A stretch of DNA of 64,000 bases from Rhyacophila brunnea (lineage: Eukaryota > Arthropoda > Insecta > Trichoptera > Rhyacophilidae): assembly GCA_022495005.1 (NCBI GenBank), contig JAGYXB010000654.1, positions 124,001-188,000 of the forward strand, in the 5' to 3' direction. Within the stretch, counting starts at the first letter, position 1, and every line of letters begins with the position of its first letter. The notes beneath the pieces were generated by a model. That model ran no database searches and had not been told where the DNA came from. It saw only the letters and a list, made by a program, of their open reading frames with translations. Below, piece after piece: positions 25,340 to 37,800 of this stretch. Position numbers and translations under genes: made by a program.

Positions 25340-27110
25340 ACGAAAAACGGTGAAATCAATTTTCTGAAGAATTTTGGTTCTTAATTTTGCCTGAATATTA
25401 TGCATAGAAGCATTTTCTGATAAATAATTTCTAATTAAATTTCCAGTTGAATTGAAGCAGTCAAGCATATTGTCAGAGGCATATTTTAATTTTCTATCCT
25501 TTCCGAATTATGGCATAGCTACGTTAACGTGCTTTCTGGTAGGCTCGGTGTGCATGTTGCGTTTACAATGCGTACAAGAGTTTGAAATTTTACGAATAAC
25601 ATAACCAGCGGTGTACATTTTACCATTCGCAGAGGTTAAATTATCTTCCAAATGATCCTCTGAAATTAAACCTGAAATGTTTTCATCAAGGTTTTGTGGG
25701 GTGTCATCGGTTTGTTTTAAAAATCCTAATAAATTCTCAAAAAGGCCATCAGCATCGTCTTTCTCACAATTATTTCTGACGGAGTATCTAGACATTAAAT
25801 TGTTAATCAAAAGGCTTTTTAAATGATCCTGAAAACTGACATGGTGTGGGATTGACATTACGAACATTGTGGCTTCTTATACTGCCAAAGAAATTTTCCA
25901 GCGAATTCTGGTTGAAATTACGAAAAGCTACATACTCAAACCCCTCATCATGCAATGTATCCAATATCTTAATGCAACCAGCCAAAGTTTTTTCCCAATT
26001 CAGAAGTGATGGCACCTTTGGTACTGGATTTTTATGTTGGTCTACAAATTGCATCTGTCTAATTTTTACTATACTATCAAACCAGAATTGTCGGTGGAAT
26101 GACTCCTTTGAAGCGCAAACCCTTTTCGTTTTCCAATACGGATGTGGTTTTAGTGAGGTTCCAGTTCCACAGAGTCGAAAACGTCATCCCAAAACAATAG
26201 AATTTTGCCGGTGTATTCAGCTTGTCTTGGGATGATTTGTCCGTTTGGCATCACTACCCCTGGAATCGAAATAAAAAGATATTCAGTATCTTCTGAAAAT
26301 AGTATCTATTCGCCTAGCTCATTCGGTGTACTTCCATGTATACTTTATAATTTGGAAATTACTCTTTATATGTAATTAAATAAATTTGAATGACTTTGCA
26401 GCAGGGTTCATTCAGGTGGAAATATTTAATTAATCCTTGATGGCATAACTGATAACTTTTAAATTATAAATGCTTTTTGAATTTATTTTAATATATTGTT
26501 ATAAAAATAATAAGACTTGAGTTAAATTTAATTAAATTAGTTACAATATAATATATAAATGAATTAAGAATTAATTTGTTCAATAAAAACAAATACGTAT
26601 GATTAACAAAGTTTAGTGTGCTCTATTAATGTAGGATCTTAACAGCCTACCTCCACCTTTCGTCACTGATATGATTTCTATAATTATATTATAAACAATG
26701 CATACCTGTGGAGACTACTGCCTTATAAACCTCTTTAATGCAACGAACTAATTGGGCAGACTTAGTTGTAGATTCGCAATAATACATACGCTATCGGCTG
26801 CTTTTTATTACCCGCCACACTTTGTATCATGAAGACAAGGACATGATCTGCAATTTTTTTAGAACGCAGATGCCCAAAATCTTCAAAACCTTCGATCAAG
26901 TGACTTTTTTTATTATAATCTAAGTGCGCTTGTAAACTCATTTCATCCCACATGAGTGTATAATATTTTTCATGGTCAGTAAAACCACTAACTATTGATT
27001 TTAATTGAGAAATAATGACACCAGAGATACCGGTGGAGATAGGAACAGATGATAATAATGTTTGCAAAGTTCGGATGGATGGTAACGTAAAAAGTTTTGA
27101 CAGAAATTTA
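25340..27110 (-). pseudogene. P-element/THAP9-type transposase, decayed
   Basis: In minus-strand order I read LFTLPSIRTLQTLL, YTLMWDEMSLQAHLDYNKKS, DHVLVFMIQSVAGNKKQPIA and SAQLVRCIKEVYKAVVSTG (26705-27110). An AT-rich gap ending in TTCCAG and possibly an intron follows. Then come ILLFWDDVFDSV, PYWKTKRVCASKESFHRQF, FRNFNQNSLENFFGSIRSHN and YVIRKISNSCTHCKRN down to about 25500, with a possible tail to 25340. These are the catalytic RNase-H-like and GTP-binding regions of P transposase and THAP9. The acidic motif in MWDEMSL and the NQNSLENFFG block are the strongest matches. Frame changes near 26170, 25860 and 25507 make it non-functional. The N-terminal THAP zinc finger and 31-bp terminal repeats were not found. 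Confidence 0.85.
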
Positions 27111-27149
27111 TATCGTCTTCCACTTTGCTTAAGTAAAGTGAGGGGAAAT

Positions 27150-28852
27150 ATTTTAATTTTTCAATTTAAATCAGACAATAGTATAATGTGATAGTTTTTT
27201 TCCCCTTTAGATACGTTTTTGATGAATACTAATTTGAAATAAGTATTTTTTTTCATTAAAATATTTTTACGTTTTAAGAATTTCTAATTATAATATATCA
27301 TCATAAACTTAGTTTGATTAGTTTTGATAATATTTCCATAATGTGAAGGTTACTTCAACTGACTTTTACGGGGATTATATTGTTAGCCATACGCTCAAAT
27401 TATGCTGTTGAGTTATGGTAAATAGGAAAATTACTTTTATATTTCGAAAAAAATGGTAGAACTTCTTCCCATCGAGCGTTTAAGACCACTGATAACAACA
27501 TATGTTTTTTTTTTAAATACAATTACAGACATAATCCAAATAAGCTTTATGAATTCAAACGAATCTCCCTGTTTGCAAACAATTATTCATCATGATTGGG
27601 TTTTATTTTTAACACTGTCCAGACCATTGATGTAAAATACTGGATGAACCATAATATTATGCTTCTTAATATGACCCCCGATTTTCTCTGACTCGGCCAG
27701 TGGCGAAACTTACTTTTATAATATCAGCGGACTTAACTCAATATACGCTCAATTAATATTAGTCTCGAAAGCCACCTGGCAATACCCACGAGTAAGCCTT
27801 ATCACTATCTTCCATCTTACTCGAACTTATTGTCAGCTCTCCATGCCAGCAATCCATGATAACGGTCTTAAATATAATATAGCTACGAGTCATCTAATAT
27901 AACAAAATGCATACCTACAGGTGCGGTTCCCAAAGCATGGTGTTATTTTTGTAATGTATTTCAAAATAATACGCATAGGTACTTAGATCGATACTTATCA
28001 ATATTTTAATGATAAAAAATATCAAATTAAGTATACATCAAAAAATCATCCAAAAGAAAATAATATAATCACATATTACTCTCGTCTAATGTAAATTGAA
28101 AAACTAAATTATTTTAGCTAAGTTGTCAACGTAACGCGGCCATCAACGTGGAGCCATTTTCATTCACTATTCACAATGTTATTTAATATAATGGATTTAT
28201 ACGATTATCATGTTTATTATCATATTTATACGATATCATGCCGATTTAATACCATAATATACATATTATTATAATACATAACCATTTAATCGATGTTCAG
28301 ACAATGCCACCTATTAACATCTGACAAAAATATTTAATCAATATTCATACGGTCATCTATTGATATCTGTTCAAACTATTTAATCAATTTATTCAACGCC
28401 ATCTAATAATTTCTGTTAAAACTATTTATTAATATTTACAAACCGCGATCTATGCGTTTCCGCCTAAAGCTTTTGCAGTGAGGACACAAACCGTGCCAAG
28501 TAATAGCCATCTATTGATTTCAGTTCAAACTATTTCTTTATATTTAAATAGCGACATCTATGAGCATTTGAGTAATGCCTTTACAGTGAGGTCGCAAACT
28601 TTTATAATTTAATATTTAATTTCTTGTAAAAGTTTTTTATTAAAATTCAGAGATGCCACGGTTTATATAATTTAATAATATTAAAGATTAATTAATATAA
28701 TATTATTTTAAATAACAGCCTACATTGTAATAATGATAATACTGTCTCGCAATTCGATTACAACATAAAAAAACGATAACATAAAATAATTTTGATTATA
28801 TCCTATAGTTCACAATACTGATTGGTGACATTGTGATCGCTGCCTGTCAGAA
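27150..28852. repeat. Direct repeat, unit 1
   Basis: This matches 29392-31541 almost base for base (for example identical at 27453-27635 and 29696-29878). The copies differ mainly by a 348-bp segment present only in unit 2 and by one extra minisatellite unit there. The conserved 60-codon frame is identical in both only because the duplication is recent. It shows no known motif. Confidence 0.93.
28290..28620. repeat. Degenerate minisatellite in unit 1
   Basis: Irregular repeats of a 50-60-base motif with GCCATCTATTGAT-TCTGTTCAAACTATTTA recur about five times. Some are joined to CGATCTATGCGTTTCCGCC and AAGCTTTTGCAGTGAGG blocks. The equivalent tract in unit 2 (30885-31290) carries one more longer unit. 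Confidence 0.75.
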
Positions 28853-29391
28853 TATGTCCCTACTATATATTATTATGTACAACGAAAAGAGCATGGTATA
28901 CGGACAGTTAAAATCGTAACTGACATAAGTGGCCACCACTCGTCACTCGTTGTAATTATAGTATCATGCATGAGCTGATACCGGATGATATTACTCTCGT
29001 TGCGAAAATAATGATAATCACCGAGGGCCTACAGCCTACCCTAGCGTTAGAGTTTAAGCGCTGTGATTTCACAGGCGTTGCCATGGACTAATGAAACGTA
29101 TGTATTCTATTAGTTGTATAGGTACCTATAAGGATAGAAATTTTAATTTGTTCATGGTAAATATAATCATTTCTTTTAAGTGTCAACTACTTATAGTCAG
29201 TGGCGCGTATAATATACAGTCACAGTGGCGTGCTATGGTAAATAAATAAATACTTATAGGAATATCAGTTGGTACTCAATATTACATTTATTTCTACAAT
29301 CTCCTTTAAATTCCTCAATATTCCATGTAATTTATATGTAAAAATAAAACATTAAGAAATATATTTTGCTAAAATAATTAAGTATTATATG
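28853..29391. other. Spacer between the direct repeats
   Basis: This single-copy spacer separates the two repeat units. It is AT-rich with no recognisable gene or element. Because the duplicated units are not immediately adjacent, the duplication arose either with this spacer or the spacer was once part of a longer unit. Confidence 0.5.
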
Positions 29392-31541
29392 TTAATTTTT
29401 CAATTTAAATCAGACAAGAGTATAATGTGATAGTTTTTTTCCCCTTTAGATAAGTTTTTGATAAATACTAATTTGAAATACTTAAGTATTTTTTTTCATA
29501 AAAATATTTTTACGTTTTAAGAATTTCTAATTATAATATATCATCATAAACTTAGTTTGATTAGTTTTGATAATATTTCCATAATGTGAAGGTTACTTCA
29601 ACTGACTTTTACGGGGATTATATTGTTAGCCATACGCTCAAATTATGCTGTTGAGTTATGGTAAATAGGAAAATTACTTTTATATTTCGAAAAAAATGGT
29701 AGAACTTCTTCCCATCGAGCGTTTAAGACCACTGATAACAACATATGTTTTTTTTTTAAATACAATTACAGACATAATCCAAATAAGCTTTATGAATTCA
29801 AACGAATCTCCCTGTTTGCAAACAATTATTCATCATGATTGGGTTTTATTTTTAACACTGTCCAGACCATTGATGTAAAATACTGGATGAACCATAATAT
29901 TATGCTTCTTAAAATGACCCCCGATTTTCTCTGACTCGGCCAGTGGCGAAACTTACTTTTATAATATCAGCGGACTTAACTCAATATACGCTCAATTAAT
30001 ATTAGTCTCGAAAGCCACCTGGCAATACCCACGAGTAAGCCTTATCACTATCTTCCATCTTACTCGAACTTATTGTCAGCTCTCCATGCCAGCAATCCAT
30101 GATAACGGTCTTAACGCATTATACCTATAAGGTGATATTCGTAGTATCTTCTTTTGTGGTACAGTTTTAAAATGGCATTTGTATGGAAACTACTCATCTA
30201 AGTAATATATCAATGGTCCAGACACAAGGTACGAGTATGAATTAGATTTACTTAGCACACTTCGATAATATAATATAATATAATATTATTATGAACAACA
30301 TGTACACATTCATAAGTACTTCTGAAGATGTTCTAGTATAATATAAGCAAAGTGCAAAATAATAATATGTACCAATGGTAAAAAACAGATAAAATTTCGA
30401 TACAATATAATAGAAGTACCTATATTCTACAATCACTGAAAAGGCAGGCATGATTCTATTAAATATAATATAGCTACGAGTCATCTAATATAACAAAATG
30501 CATACCTACAGGTGCGGTTCCCAAAGCATGGTGTTATTTTTGTAATGTATTTCAAAATAATACGCATAGGTACTTAGATCGATACTTATCAATATTTTAA
30601 TGATAAAAAATATCAAATTAAGTATACATCAAAAAATCATCCAAAAGAAAATAATATAATCACATTATACTCTCGTCTAATGTAAATTGAAAAACTAAAT
30701 TATTTTAGCTAAGTTGTCAACGTAACGCGGTCATCAACGTGGAGCCATTTTCATTCACTATTCACAATGTTATTTAATATAATGGATTTATACGATTATC
30801 ATGTTTATTATCATATTTATACGATATCATGCCCATTTAATACCATAATATACATATTATTATAATACATAACCATTTAATCGATGTTCAGACAATGCCA
30901 TCTATTAATTCTGTCAAAAATATTTAATCAATATTCATACGGCCATCTATTGATATCTGTTCAAACTATTTAATCAATTTATTCAACGCCATCTATTAAT
31001 TTCTGTTAAAACTATTTATTAATATTTACATACCGCGATCTATGCGTTTCCGCCTAAAGCTTTTGCAGTGAGGACACAAGCCGTGCCAAGTAATAGCCAT
31101 CTATTGATTTCTGTTCAAACTATTTATTAATATTTACATACCGTGGTCTATGCGCTTCCGTCTAAAGCTTTTGCAGTGAGGAAACAAACCTTGTCAAGTA
31201 ATAGTTATCTATTGATTTCTGTTCAAACTATTTATATATATTTAAATACCGTCATCTATGAGCACCCGAGTAATGCTTTTACACAAACTTTTCTAATTTA
31301 ATATTTAATTTCTTGTAAAAGTTTTTCATTAAAATTCAGAGATGCCACGGTTTATATAATTTAATAATATTAAAGATTAATTAATAATATATTATTTTAA
31401 ATAACAGCCTATGTTGTGATAATGATAAGATTGTCTCGCAATTCGATAACAACATAAAAAACGATAACATAAAATTATTTTGATTATATCCAATAGTTCG
31501 TAATACTGATTGGTGACATTGTGATCGCTGACTGTCAGGTG
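29392..31541. repeat. Direct repeat, unit 2
   Basis: This is the second copy of 27150-28852, ending at the shared CTGTCAG. It has a 348-bp segment (30115-30462) relative to unit 1, bounded by TTAA on both sides. It also has an additional minisatellite unit near 31100-31205. Confidence 0.93.
30115..30462. mobile_element. TTAA-flanked 348-bp insertion (candidate)
   Basis: Unit 1 has a single TTAA (27868-27871) where unit 2 has TTAA, 344 unique bases, then TTAA (30111-30114 and 30459-30462). A duplicated TTAA is the signature of piggyBac-type insertion. The ends of the insert (CGCATTATACC and GCATGATTCTA) show no clear inverted repeat, so a simple deletion in unit 1 between two TTAA sites is an equally good explanation. 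Confidence 0.4.
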
Positions 31542-31999
31542 AGGTCACTGTGTTAGGTTACTTTGGGTAATGTGAGGTCACATTAGTTTGGGCTAGCTCT
31601 GAGGGTGGAAGTGGAGGTCCATCAATGAAGGAGAGCAGTGTAGTGGACTCTCAGAGTGTTATTCTCACAATTGTCGTAGAAATAAAACTCATTAGTAGAA
31701 TTAAGTCTCTATATTATAAATATATATTATATATATTTATAAGTAACTCTCACACTAGAAGCATTATAAAACAAAATTAAAGTTAAAGCAATATTATGAG
31801 ACGCTCAACCAGCCTGCGCTTCTGTTGCTGACTACACGCTGCTACTCGAGCCACCACCCTGACCCACTGCATATACGCAACAGCCTACTGGCCTACGAGA
31901 TTGTCACCCAGTCTGTAATTTTCACAGCCGCCTCCAACCCTTAGCTTGTTACATTATTCGTAGGATGTTTATCACATTTGAATGGTCGAAGATATAGCT
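31542..31999. other. Unassigned intergenic segment
   Basis: It begins with GAGGTCACTGTGTTAGG and a second GAGGTCACATTAG. It also has a small hairpin ACTCTGAG...CTCAGAGT (about 31598-31655) and a tract of TATATA. A GC-richer stretch lies at 31800-31940. No coding feature is recognised. Confidence 0.3.
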
Positions 32000-32885
32000 T
32001 ATAATCAGTATCTTTAGAATTATCTTCAAATGTGTTAATAGTGCCCATTTTTTGAATAATAAAATCTCTAATTCTTGTCAAATTAGGGATCACAGAGATT
32101 ATAAATATATTTTTTTATCGTAAATATTTCACTAAGTATATAATATGTTATGGATCTGTAACTCCCCTCTGTATAATATCTCCCCAATGACAATATATTG
32201 TCTTTTGTTGATTCATCGATACCCTAAGTTACTAATAATGTACTATTGTTAAGAATATTCGATCGATGTGATTTCGACTATTACGATGTACCTACTCAAT
32301 ATTATATTATTGATCAACCCCAATTTATCCACCCTATCTAGCTGTGTTACTACACACATATAAACCCTTGTACATGAACTAAGCATCACCAATATTACTT
32401 ACTTACTATTTCATATTAATACTATTGTAAATGATCCTCGGATCCATTCAACTCGGACCATTCAACTTGTTCAAACATAATTCAGCTCTGCTCACCGAGT
32501 TGTTTCACTGCGGATCGAACTCTATTGAGTTCTTTCCCTTTTATTCATACACCATGTAATTGTAAATTGAATATTGACGAATAAACATCTCTGAAGATTA
32601 ACATCCATCGAGTCTTATTACTGACATGAACCTTCCACTGGATCACGAGAAGGATCGGAGCCCGTTGGTAAGGATTTCCGTTGCCGAAAACATAACAAAT
32701 ATAACATTAATTTTACTAACGGTTTTATAAATGCGTTTAAAAATTAATGAGTATCTAAAAAAAAATTAACACCATTATGTATCAAAAATACTTTATGCAG
32801 TCATCAAATGTTTAAAATAAATATAAAGGATAATAAGGCTTCATAATTATATAAATAGATTATCTACAAAGTTTAAACAACATAT
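32000..32885. repeat. Paralogous block interrupted by an LTR
   Basis: 32000-32145 and 32698-32885 together match 15961-16360. The interruption is the solo LTR at 32146-32697. The block is AT-rich and non-coding. It is of unknown family, probably an old repeat. Confidence 0.78.
32146..32697 (+). mobile_element. Solo LTR, 552 bp
   Basis: It starts TGTTATGG and ends CATAACA, with a 7-bp perfect terminal inversion and the TG...CA rule of LTRs. AATA flanks it on both sides (32142-32145 and 32698-32701). A TATA-like TATAAACC near 32358 and an AATAAA-like GAATAAAC near 32580 suit an LTR promoter and polyadenylation signal in plus orientation. The paralogue at 15961-16360 lacks it. There is no internal coding region, so recombination between two LTRs probably left this solo copy. 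A gypsy-like origin is an inference from the 4-bp duplication. Confidence 0.85.
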
Positions 32886-33509
32886 CGCTCTCTACCGACC
32901 TCAGCTCTACTTGTTGAATTTATTCTGAAAAGAATAATTTAATAAACCTGACCATCGCACTAGAGATTGATACCTACCGCTTCACTGCTATTTTTCGCCA
33001 GCCAGAGAATACCTAGCCGCCATCTTCCTGCCGTTGGATAGTCTTTTTCAAGATAAACAACGACAGCAGACCACCCTAGTGTTTTCATCCGGGCATTCAT
33101 AGCAGAGCTGCGATACGTCAAACGACATCAGATCTGAATTCCTCTACCACCTCGCAAACTCAACATCCTCAAAGTGAATTGTTAGTGTGTGCCAGTGCCT
33201 TATACCAAAAGTGACAGTGTCTCAGTGCGTGAATCCGAGTATCTCGAGTGGCAACGGCTCTGCTCTGCTCAGTGTGGTGTTGTGCTCGATCGCAGTCATC
33301 ATCTCAATACAGTGATTTCGGCGACTGTGATTAGGTTAACGCCAGTGCTGTTCGGTTCAGTGCAGTTTTCACAGAGTGCTTCAGGGAGACCGCCTGACGA
33401 AACAGGCATACAGCTAATTATAGTATGTAGTATGAGGATTACTTACATTCATCTGACAGGTGGCTGGCGGCAAGCAGAATGATCCATTTACAAGTTATTA
33501 TTAGTTTTA
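32886..33509 (+). other. Unassigned segment, possible LINE leader
   Basis: It is GC-richer than the neighbours, with a 97-codon frame at 33189-33482 that has no recognisable domain. The sequence AAGTGACAGTGTCTCAGTGCG resembles leaders of insect LINEs. It lies immediately before an RTE tail but is separated from it by that tail's target duplication. It may be an untranslated leader of another element. Confidence 0.25.
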
Positions 33510-33619
33510 AAGTTCGGCGGAAATGCGTGGCAGCGAACGACACAGGACCGAGAGAGTTGGAGAGCGCTTGGGGAGGCCTTCATCTAGCAGTGGATTGACC
33601 CCGGCTGATGATGACGATG
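33510..33619 (+). mobile_element. RTE-type LINE 3' tail
   Basis: This 110-bp piece translates to WQRTTQDRESWRALGEAFI, a stop, then QWIDPG and stop. That is a typical RTE-type ORF2 C-terminus, followed by the GATGATGACGATGA trinucleotide-like tail of these elements. ATTAGTTTTA flanks it (33500-33509 and 33620-33629), a 10-bp target duplication. It is a strongly 5'-truncated insertion located exactly at the inner edge of the right inverted-repeat arm. Confidence 0.8.
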
Positions 33620-36187
33620 ATTAGTTTTATAGCAGATACGAGATATCGTTTCGAACGTTTTTAGTAGCTAAGTGTATTTTTAAGAATTTTCAGCTTTCGT
33701 CGCTAGATGCCGATACTATCAATATATTCAACAATGCAAAAAACGTATTTTTAACAAGTCACTTACTAGGCGTCGTTTCTTAACCATCAATATATTATGT
33801 GAACAGAAAATGTAGTTTCACCTAACCTCAATAAAACTGGCAAGTGTTCAGGCAATCCTCTATTCAATACAACCTACCGCGAGTTGTTATCAAATATCTA
33901 AGGCAGTGGTTTCCAAACTTTATGCTACTACGCCTCCCTTTATTTCATTAAATAATACAGACACCTTTTTAAATGTTGAACAATGTACTTAAATACAAAA
34001 ATGAAAAGAAAAAAAAATAAACAAGTTTTCATTTTTAAATTAATTTGTTTTTCATGCGACGAATGTGCTTGTTAGTAGTACAACCAATTATTGTAAGTCG
34101 TCAATCATTTTTTTTTAAAATTTCAACCAAATAGACAAGTTTAACTACAAAACTATCGTTCCTAAACAAATTTGCCTCAAATATCAAGATTATGATTTGA
34201 CCCTTTTATTTCATTTTTTCACGAGATAGCTTCACAATTGTATAGAAGTGAGGTATTATAAAATTAGTCTCCATATTTTCAGACAGGTTTGCAAACCTTT
34301 TATAGGACTGTTTTTTTTTGTGTAGTTTATAACTAGCGGCTGTTTTATAAACTATGCATTTGCAAACTGCAAACTTGTGGCTACATTAATTGCGTTAAAC
34401 TTTTCATGCCTTCCAGTTTGGAAATCGCTGATCAAAGGTGTTTAACAATAATACCATATTTTTTTCATCAACACTTATTATACATCGTAGCATTTCTCAT
34501 TGATATTTTAAAAAGATAGCAACGAAAAGGTTCTGACTCCTGCACATCGTCACCCTCCTTTCACATTATATGTACAATTACGGCAACAGTAAACATCCGA
34601 ATAGGCAACAAATTCACACTCTCTTCTCACTATACGGTTTGTGCACGGTTTTTTCCGTCACAAGCTCGGTTTGTGGTGTTGTTTAGTTATTATGAATCGA
34701 CTGACCGTTCGATTTAAAGCCGTCGAATATGAAAGCGTGCATTAGGTCACGTACACCACTGAGTCATCGGCAATGGACGGCTGCTATACGGCGACGTTTC
34801 GGTTTTTAAGCGTCGCCGTGTAATGTGAAAAGGGTCATTTTCTTCTTCATGCCACTAAAAAATGTCGCCACTCAATTTTTCCTCGGTACGGTCAAAACCG
34901 TATAATGTGAAAGGAGCGTTACGGTGGTGAAATATTACATCAGATTAATCTTATAATCAATTATTTACATCAAAAATAAAACACGAATTAATATGTCAAA
35001 CAGTTTTTAATTTATTTTTATTAGACACAAAATTATAACAAGAGATCGTTAACATTTCGACACTTCCAGTGAAACATTATTTAATAAAACTAAACTATAT
35101 TTATACAATACAGATAATTGTATTCTTTATAGAACATGTACAATTATTTGGAACATCTCACAACACTATGGTTGTGTATTATTAGTTTATTAGTAGTAGT
35201 AGATTATTAGTGTATTAAAAGTTTCAGCATGATTAATGTAATGAATACACCGATACCTTAAAATGGTAAAGCACAGAGCCTTAATTACGATGACTGTAGA
35301 GTGTAGATGCTCCATTTTCGGAGGCGTTCCGTCGCCGACCCCTCCGTCAACCTGCAGCGGTGCTACAAAAGCAATATACGCACGCGCTGCAGGTCTCACA
35401 TAGCGGGAGACGCGTGACGTGGCAACGGACGGAGGTAAGTGCACTTGCCGTATGCTCAAGCACTCGGGCGTGGCAGGGTTAAGTAACAGTATTCAATTTT
35501 ATTGCGAGATGTTCCAAATTATAAATTGAGATGCCGAGTTGTCATAATATACTCGTAATTAATAAATTAGTTTGGAGCAGTTTTCATTGCTTGAAACAGG
35601 ATTCGAATACATATATTGACACCCCCTACTTATAAGGTCGGAACTGCAAAATAATAACTTTTCAGTAATACGAATTCAATAAATTTTAATGACACACTAA
35701 TGTAAATTTAAATGCTGGAATCATATTTTTTTTTATTTAAGCCTATAAAATATTGATTGATTTTTTTGTGATATAACTGTTTTATTATGTTTAAAATTAT
35801 TTAATAAAGGCAACTAAGTCAAAATAGCCAAAAACGCAGTTACAACCTTTAACAAAGGAGGTGTCAGTCGATAACACTAAATGTTTTTTATCGTGGTATA
35901 TAAAATGTTATTATTGTCATAGCAACAACCATATTTAATTCGACTCTTAGAATACGGCATGAGTGGACAGCGTTCAGCAGGGGCGTGAGCAACTCAAATG
36001 TATAACCAAAAAAAGACATTGTCCAAGAACATTTTCACACACGGTTATACGTTTGTGTTGCGCACACCGCTCACGCCCAGCCGGAAGCTGTCCACTCAGT
36101 CCGTACACTTACACTTTTAAACAATATTATTTCATGGAATAGTAAATAATGAAATATTTGGAAGCGAGACCTAATTTACAATCGCAT
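33620..36187. repeat. Right arm of the 2.6-kb inverted repeat
   Basis: This is the reverse complement of 1-2631. It carries the hAT element (33904-34430), the MITE (about 34555-34916), the LINE tail remnant (about 35365-35470, plus strand) and the foldback (about 35953-36105). The outer end is at least 36187, where the partner reaches the window edge. The 89-codon minus-strand frame at 35190-35459 is the mirror of that at 729-998. Confidence 0.93.
33904..34430. mobile_element. Non-autonomous hAT element (right arm)
   Basis: This is the mirror of 1770-2303. The ends are CAGTGGTTTCCAAACTTT and, in reverse complement, CAGCGATTTCCAAACTGG. The flanks ATCTAAGG (33896-33903) and ATCAAAGG (34431-34438) form an 8-bp duplication with one mismatch. 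No transposase is present. Confidence 0.8.
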
Positions 36188-37800
36188 ATTTAATGAATTA
36201 GTTAAATTCTCAGCATCCTAATAAAATTCCTATAAAGATACATATTGTGATAATTTAAAAAAATGCAGTACATATCGATGTTTCAGTTCCATAGTACGAT
36301 AAATCAAAAATCTCGTTATGATAACCATTATATTCGTATATCGCTTCTCTTCAGTTCCAGAGAATTATAACTCGAAAAAATTACTAGTTGTCCTCACTCC
36401 TCGTAGGGACAATGTTTTTGTCACCTTTCTACAACTCAAAACAACTAATTAGCACATAGTTGTAGCACCATGGAAACGAGTCATCATTATATACATTAAT
36501 TTTAGGAGGTAAGTATTTTCTCACTTCATTGCAATAACAGTGGCCGCGATGGGCGGAGGTAGGCTAAGGAGATCTGACAAAAATAGTACACACTAAATTT
36601 TGTCGGTCATTGTTTTCATCGACCTAATAATAGCTTTCGGATGTTAGTTAATTTTCAAAATTGAATTGAAACCTGTTTAACCAAACCATACTGGATAAAT
36701 GATATTTACTTTAAAGTTGTTAAATATAACACCATAAAATAAAATTATGTAATACATAATTATTTTAACAATATGTTTTCAACAATTTAAACATTATAAA
36801 ATAGAAACAGTAACAAACCAGACTTATGTTGAATTAAAAAAACAATTTTCAAATCTTGACTGTTTCATTCAGTGTTGACCAGGGGTTGACAAAGCGTTTG
36901 ATAAACAGATTTATTTAATTGTAACATTCTTTATATTGAACATACATCAATTTTGGAAACACTTCAGAGTATATTATGCACCGCGGGAATTTACTAAAAA
37001 AAATCTTTAAAAATAAAATAATGACGGACCACTGAATTCTTGGCGCACTGGCTTCGTGTTCTTGAGTTGGGTAATACAATAATAAAGAAAGTCCCGCTCG
37101 CCAACCTTGGTCAATGGCAACTAGCTGTCACACTGCTATCACTTCTGTGCCGTAACAAATGCTAGGCTTACAAGGCGAGGGATATTTATTAATATATTTT
37201 AATGAAAATACATTGTAAAAACCACTTCTTGCCAAATTAGTTAGATATTAGCTTGAATTTAATATTCATCGTTACCTAAGCAATGTGTATGGTACCTACG
37301 TAATAGATTAATTCCTAATCACAATGCAATAACTCGAAGCTACAAAAGATATATAGGTACATCGTTTTACAGTGGCACCATGGGTACAGAAAATGCGGCT
37401 TGCAGTTGTAGTGGTATTGTTTGCTAGCATTGGAACAGGCATTGTCGCAAGCAATTCAATACATGCGCGAATCGCCTATGGTGCCACTGTAGAATGATTT
37501 ACCTATACTCTCGCAAAAAATCAATGAATATAGTTTTGAGGTTATGTTGGTGTTTTGACACTGAGTTGTATTAGATGGGGAAAATGGTTTTACGTGCCGA
37601 GTGGAAATAGTTTTTTGACTGTACGGTCCAATAACCTTATAGTTGAAAAAACTTGTTGACAAATATTTCCCAAGAAAGCAAATCATTTCCGATATATTTA
37701 TAGAACTTTAGAACCAGGTTATTCTAACCTCAAAGAACCAAAAACTTGCTAGAAGTCGTAAACCAGTTGCCAACTGCACTACTTAACATAAAGAAGCACG
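36188..37800. other. Intergenic region, no gene identified
   Basis: AT-rich sequence fills most of it. A small inverted-repeat unit CAGTGGCACCAT...ATGGTGCCACTG spans about 37375-37491 without a matching target duplication. The minus-strand frame 37456-37686 shows no motif I recognise. Confidence 0.45.

Noticed and set aside
27453..29878. Identical 60-codon frames as a conserved small protein
   Set aside because: Both lie in a recent direct duplication, so identity says nothing about selection; no motif is present.
31542..31999. Third solo LTR
   Set aside because: No TG...CA pair with matching flanks could be placed.
1..36187. Inverted arms as terminal repeats of a Polinton or Starship-like giant element
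   Set aside because: No integrase, polymerase B, capsid or tyrosine recombinase genes are seen inside; the interior is a patchwork of unrelated small transposons.
37375..37491. Small element with CAGTGGCACCAT ends
   Set aside because: The inverted repeat is only about 12 bases and no target duplication was found, so it may be chance.
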